From NCBI RefSeq assembly GCF_002902905.1, contig NZ_CP026124.1, forward strand, positions 2,170,001 to 2,234,000: 64,000 nucleotides of DNA, in the 5' to 3' direction. Shown here one piece after another: positions 60,371 through 64,000 of this stretch (the stretch's first letter is position 1; every line of letters starts with the position of its first letter). Below the pieces are notes generated by a model that saw only the letters and a list, made by a program, of their open reading frames with translations, searched no databases and had not been told where the DNA came from. A program made the position numbers and the translations under genes. This stretch comes from Achromobacter sp. AONIH1 (GTDB lineage Bacteria; Pseudomonadota; Gammaproteobacteria; Burkholderiales; Burkholderiaceae_B).

Positions 60371-61240
60371 ATGAACACCCATACCCAAGACACGCCCGAA
60401 ACCGTCAATGCGCGCCTGACGCTGGACGTGACCTATCTGCTCAACGGCGAGGCCGCGCCGGAATTGCTGGCACGGCTGGAACGCATGTGCGAACTCGCCA
60501 TCGGCGAGGGACTGCTGACCGGCGAGACCGCCGCGGAAGTGGACACCTGGTCGATCGATGTATCCGAGGTGCCTTCGACGGCCGACCGCGAAACGCTCGA
60601 AGCCGAGATCGCCGCCTTCATGCAGCAGCGCATCGAGGACGGCAACCTCGGTGCCGAGGACATTCCCTTGCGCCTGGCGCGCTATGGCCTGATGGCCCCC
60701 GAGGCATTCGCCGACGAGATGCGCGAGCGCATGGGCATGGACGACGACGCCCCCACGGGCCAAGCCGTCATCCCCTCGACCGAACCTGCCGACGGCAGCG
60801 AGATCGAGATGCAAGTCGCGGTCGCCTGCATCGGTGCCTCCGGCAGCCCCGACGTGCCGATCTTCAAGGTCAGGATCACCCAGGAGGAATACGACCTGGG
60901 TATCCACTACGACAAGGCCAGGGACTTGGCCGAGGACGCCCGCTACGAAGGGCCGTTCATCTGCTTCGACGCTGCCGAATACGGCCCCATCCTGTCGGCC
61001 GCCCGCGAACTTGGCCTCGTTCCGCAGGTCGTCGTGGTCGATATGACCGACGGCCAGATCCACTCCATCCGCTGCGACAGCGGCGAGATCAAGGTCATCT
61101 GCTACGACACCAGCGACACCGAAGAGTATTCGGCGGCGGTGGCGAACCGGCCGCTCGGTGAGAACGGGCAGTTCGTGCGCTGCTGGTCGCACACCCAACT
61201 GGCACAGGTCGATCCCGGCCTGAAGCTGGCTCGGGATTGA
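60371..61240 (+). CDS. Hypothetical ICE protein
   Basis: A 289-residue, strongly acidic protein starting MNTHTQDTPETVNARLTLDV. SIDVSEVPSTADRETLEAEI and DMTDGQIHSIRCDSGEIKVI are distinctive; no domain is recognised. AAGGAG precedes the start. A terminator follows, so it ends the core array. Confidence 0.78.
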   Translation: MNTHTQDTPETVNARLTLDVTYLLNGEAAPELLARLERMCELAIGEGLLTGETAAEVDTWSIDVSEVPSTADRETLEAEIAAFMQQRIEDGNLGAEDIPLRLARYGLMAPEAFADEMRERMGMDDDAPTGQAVIPSTEPADGSEIEMQVAVACIGASGSPDVPIFKVRITQEEYDLGIHYDKARDLAEDARYEGPFICFDAAEYGPILSAARELGLVPQVVVVDMTDGQIHSIRCDSGEIKVICYDTSDTEEYSAAVANRPLGENGQFVRCWSHTQLAQVDPGLKLARD

Positions 61241-61268
61241 TGCGGCGAGGTCGATTTGTGTTTTCATT

Positions 61269-61292
61269 GGCCCCGTTAGGGGCCTTCTTGTT
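61269..61292 (+). terminator. Rho-independent terminator
   Basis: GGCCCC/GGGGCC with a GTTA loop and a moderate T tract (TTCTTGTT), 28 bases after the stop. Confidence 0.8.
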
Positions 61293-61457
61293 GCATTCGG
61301 TAATTGTTGGATCAGGCTGGACAGCCCGGGAGTTACCTCCTTTGGCTGCCAAAACTACTCGCAACCTATACGCCTGCCCAGTATGATTTTCCATTCAAGA
61401 AAACGTACCGAATCTATTGCGCCATATTGTTCGAGGCAATATGGCTTGGAAAATCAA

Positions 61458-62057
61458 ATGACAGAGAATCTCCTTTTTTTCATCATCCCTTTCGCCATCG
61501 CTGCTGCGTTGCCAGGACCAGCACAGGGAGCGTTGATCGCACGGGTGGTTTCGCGCGGCAGTACTTCAGGCCTTCCTTTCGTCCTGGGCATGGTGACAGG
61601 CAACCTGATCTGGCTCGCTGCCGCCATGTTCGGTTTGTCGGCTGTGGCCTTACGCTACGAGCTGCTGTTCGTCGTCATCAAGTGGCTCGGCGTTGCCTAC
61701 CTGCTTTTCATTGCGTGGAGGCTCTGGAACGCACCTGCTGCCATGCCCACGACGCAGAAGGTGGATACCAGCGGAATGGTGCCCGGTATGTTGCTGACGC
61801 TCGGCAACCCGAAGGCAGTCGTGTTCTTCGGTGCAGTACTTCCACATGCCTTCGATATGACCTCTTTGTCGTATGCTTACATGGGCCTGATTCTGGTCTT
61901 GGGCTTTCTGATTGATCTGTGCATTCAGCTCGCCTATCTTTTTGCCGCCTCCCGTGCTCGTAGATTCGTCCAGTCCGAACGCCACATGAGGGTAGTCAAC
62001 CGCTCCTCTGCCGGGTTGATGGCGGGAGCGGCAGCCGTGATCGCCTCAAGAAGCTGA
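61458..62057 (+). CDS. LysE-type exporter (cargo)
   Basis: A 199-residue membrane protein with about five to six hydrophobic segments; AAALPGPAQGALIARVVSRG is the LysE-family signature with LPGPAQG in place of TPGPNN. GC content is visibly lower than in neighbouring core genes, and it stands alone between the array and the secretion block, so it is probably acquired cargo. The ribosome binding site is weak. Confidence 0.85.
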   Translation: MTENLLFFIIPFAIAAALPGPAQGALIARVVSRGSTSGLPFVLGMVTGNLIWLAAAMFGLSAVALRYELLFVVIKWLGVAYLLFIAWRLWNAPAAMPTTQKVDTSGMVPGMLLTLGNPKAVVFFGAVLPHAFDMTSLSYAYMGLILVLGFLIDLCIQLAYLFAASRARRFVQSERHMRVVNRSSAGLMAGAAAVIASRS

Positions 62058-62319
62058 TTTGACACCTATCAGTACTACAACCAAGGTCTGCGGAGATCAC
62101 CGTAGGCCTTGCACACCGATAGTCATCATCTACCGCACCTCGCCATCGAACTAAGACGGACATAACCGGAAGCTGGGAGTCAGGTATCCGGCCTGTTTCC
62201 GTTGTCACTTATCGCTCATCCAGGCAAAAAAAAGCGGGCGAGCCCCAGTTCGCATTCCTGGCTGACCGCGCGACAGCGCGCAGCCAAGGTATCGGCATCG
62301 AAACAGATGAGCCGATGCC

Positions 62320-62919
62320 ATGTGCCCCTCTCCACCCTGGTTTCACCATCCAGAACGCCGCCTGCTGGCGGGTTTTCTCGGCCTGCTTTGGTCGGTGCTG
62401 GCTGGCGGGTGCGCGACGACGAGCAAGCCGGTCGCGCCCGACACCATCGAGGAAGTCTCGGCCGCGCCCGTACCCAAGGCGCCCGAGTACATCCCCGTCG
62501 TGCGCTACGGCCGCTACACCCTCGTGGAACTGGCACCGACAGCAGCGCAGCGCGACCTGCTGTTGCAGACCATCGACGTGTCGATGCCCGAGGATGCACG
62601 CGCCACGGTCGGCGACGGGCTACGGCATGTGCTCAAGCGCAGCGGTTACGGCCTGTGCCAGACGGCGCACGCGGTGATCGAGCTGTACGCACTGCCGCTG
62701 CCGGCGGCGCACGTGCACCTCGGCCCCATGACCCTGCGCGATGCGCTGCTCACGCTGGCTGGTCCGGCCTGGGAACTGCACGCGGATGACCGCGCGCGGC
62801 AAATCTGCTTCGAGCGGCCCGGCGACAGCATGACCGCCGACAACGTACCCGCGCCGCCCGCCACCGAGGCGGTGCAGACGTTCCCGCTGGTGCCCGCGGC
62901 ATCGGGAGGCCAGCCATGA
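62320..62919 (+). CDS. pilL: PilL-like ICE lipoprotein (PFGI-1 class, TIGR03748-type)
   Basis: A 199-residue lipoprotein. The lipobox is SVLAGGC (Cys31). YIPVVRYGRYTLVELAPTAA and DGLRHVLKRSGYGLCQTAHA are typical of the N-terminal PilL family at the start of the ICE type IV secretion/pilus block. The stop overlaps the next gene by four bases. Confidence 0.85.
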   Translation: MCPSPPWFHHPERRLLAGFLGLLWSVLAGGCATTSKPVAPDTIEEVSAAPVPKAPEYIPVVRYGRYTLVELAPTAAQRDLLLQTIDVSMPEDARATVGDGLRHVLKRSGYGLCQTAHAVIELYALPLPAAHVHLGPMTLRDALLTLAGPAWELHADDRARQICFERPGDSMTADNVPAPPATEAVQTFPLVPAASGGQP

Positions 62920-63557
62920 ACGCCCCGCAGCCCGCCCAGCGTTCAACGGCCACCGTGGTGGTGCAGAGCCTGATGTGGCTCTGGCTGATCGGCCTCAGTG
63001 TCCTCGTTGCCCTCGGCTACCAGGCGATGAACGACCAGGCCGACCAGGAGCGCCTCGATTCCCGCCTGCAACGCCTCGAAGCGCAGGCAACAGGCCTGGC
63101 CGAGACCGTCGAGGCCATTCAGCAGCGTCCGGCCGTCGCCACGGCGGCAGACCTCAAAGACACCCGCCAAATCCTGGAAGCACGCGCGGCCCAGGTCGAG
63201 AAATCGCTGAGCGCCTATGCCGCCGCCGACGACCTTCAGGCGCTGCGCGCCGAAGTCGAGCAAATCAAGGCGCGGCAGACCGCTGCGCGCGCCGCTGCAC
63301 CCGCCCAGCCGCGCACCAGGAACAAGCCCACCGCCAAGCCCGAACCACCGCCGCTCCCGTTCCGCATCGTCGGTGCCGAACTGCGTGCTGGCGAGCGCAG
63401 CGTGTCCGTCGCACCAAGCAATGGCGACTTCACGCCCGACCAGCTTCAGGTGCTGCTACCCGGCGATGCGGTTGGCCCGTGGCGCTTGCAGGCCGTCGAG
63501 GGCAACACCGCGGTGTTCCAGGCCGGCGACCAGATCCGCCGCTTAGCGATTCCCTGA
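62916..63557 (+). CDS. ICE membrane protein with coiled coil
   Basis: A 213-residue protein with one N-terminal membrane segment (WLWLIGLSVLVALGYQAM), a long coiled coil (~45-130, QRLEAQATGLAETVEAIQQR) and a beta-rich C-terminal domain after a Pro/Lys linker. This layout resembles PilP-like proteins that bridge membranes. It overlaps pilL and probably belongs to the mating apparatus. Confidence 0.78.
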   Translation: MNAPQPAQRSTATVVVQSLMWLWLIGLSVLVALGYQAMNDQADQERLDSRLQRLEAQATGLAETVEAIQQRPAVATAADLKDTRQILEARAAQVEKSLSAYAAADDLQALRAEVEQIKARQTAARAAAPAQPRTRNKPTAKPEPPPLPFRIVGAELRAGERSVSVAPSNGDFTPDQLQVLLPGDAVGPWRLQAVEGNTAVFQAGDQIRRLAIP

Positions 63558-63571
63558 TCGGAGCAGATCGC

Positions 63572-64000
63572 ATGAAGCCATCGATCATCCTTTCCGCGCT
63601 CCTGCTGGCGTTTACCCAGTGGCCTGCCTGGGCGCAGCAGCCCGCTACGGCTCCCGCCCGCAATGCGCAAAGCCAGGAGCGCCCGCTGGCCGCCCGCATC
63701 CTGGACGACCGGGTGGCGAGCGACTGGGGCCTGCAACCGCAGGAGTGGGCGCGCTACCGCGAACTGATGGACGGGCCGCTGGGCATCTACTCCCCCAATC
63801 TGGACCCGCTGTCGGCCCTGGGCATCGAAGCGCGCACCGACGAGGAACGGCGCCGCTACGCAGAACTGCAGGTGCAGGCCGAGGCGCGCCGCGTCGAGAA
63901 GCTGATCGCCTACCAGCGTGCCTACGACGACGCCTGGCAGCGCCTGAACCCCGGCATGCAGCGGGTGAACCTGCCGGACGACAAGCCGGTCGCGGGAGCC
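63572..64000 (+). CDS. TIGR03759-family ICE protein (5' part)
   Basis: The first 143 codons of a gene that continues past the window. A signal peptide (IILSALLLAFTQWPAWAQ) is followed by LDDRVASDWGLQPQEWARYR and GPLGIYSPNLDPLSALGIEA, the TIGR03759 pattern found in PFGI-1-class elements. It starts 14 bases after the previous stop, with a weak GGAGC before the ATG. Confidence 0.82.
   Translation, partial: MKPSIILSALLLAFTQWPAWAQQPATAPARNAQSQERPLAARILDDRVASDWGLQPQEWARYRELMDGPLGIYSPNLDPLSALGIEARTDEERRRYAELQVQAEARRVEKLIAYQRAYDDAWQRLNPGMQRVNLPDDKPVAGA

Overview
The window comes from a high-GC betaproteobacterium. Gene content and order (phasin, tripartite-tricarboxylate Bug receptor, aat and bpt together, PiuC beside a siderophore receptor) suggest an Achromobacter- or Bordetella-like Alcaligenaceae. 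This is inferred from gene families, not from a search.

Positions 1 to about 29,090 are chromosome: an M48 protease end, a YheT-type hydrolase, ilvE, azlCD, an RNA helicase, a thioredoxin-like protein, an EI24 membrane protein, a CinA-type protein, an IclR regulator, a Bug receptor, a phasin, a nudix-aat-bpt-pyrD group, a LysR/DoxX pair, tRNA-Cys and tRNA-Gly(GCC), an iron-uptake pair (PiuC plus a TonB-dependent receptor), and a six-gene operon combining a polar-amino-acid-type ABC importer with two sugar-acid dehydratases, divergent from a double-winged-helix GntR regulator.

At 29,094-29,111 lies an 18-bp copy of the 3' end of tRNA-Gly. It marks one end of an integrative and conjugative element (ICE) of the ICEclc/PAGI-2/PFGI-1 family that runs to the window's right edge and beyond. 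The end seen here carries the control and maintenance block: a BisR-like protein, AlpA, ParA, Shi, a ParB-like protein (BisD position), a DUF2857 protein (BisC position), a STY4528-type replication protein, a TIGR03761 protein, an InrR-like DUF3158 protein, SSB and topoisomerase III. The intact tRNA-Gly and the integrase should lie past the right edge.

From 40.5 to 61.2 kb the ICE has a long series of genes, mostly of unknown function, plus a C5-cytosine methyltransferase, an N6-type methyltransferase-like protein and a SNF2-like helicase. Almost every gene here has its own leader hairpin just before the ribosome binding site. Four genes also have a larger leader with three consecutive hairpins whose stems covary between copies. 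This is the strongest candidate for a poorly described regulatory system in the window.

Two cargo insertions interrupt the series: 46.9-51.6 kb (MocR-type regulator, DoxX, ClpP-like protease, glutathione S-transferase, LysE-type exporter, alpha/beta hydrolase) and 61.4-62.1 kb (a second LysE-type exporter). The window ends in the start of the type IV secretion/pilus block (PilL-like lipoprotein, a coiled-coil membrane protein, a TIGR03759 protein). No transposase, integrase, CRISPR array or rRNA was seen.
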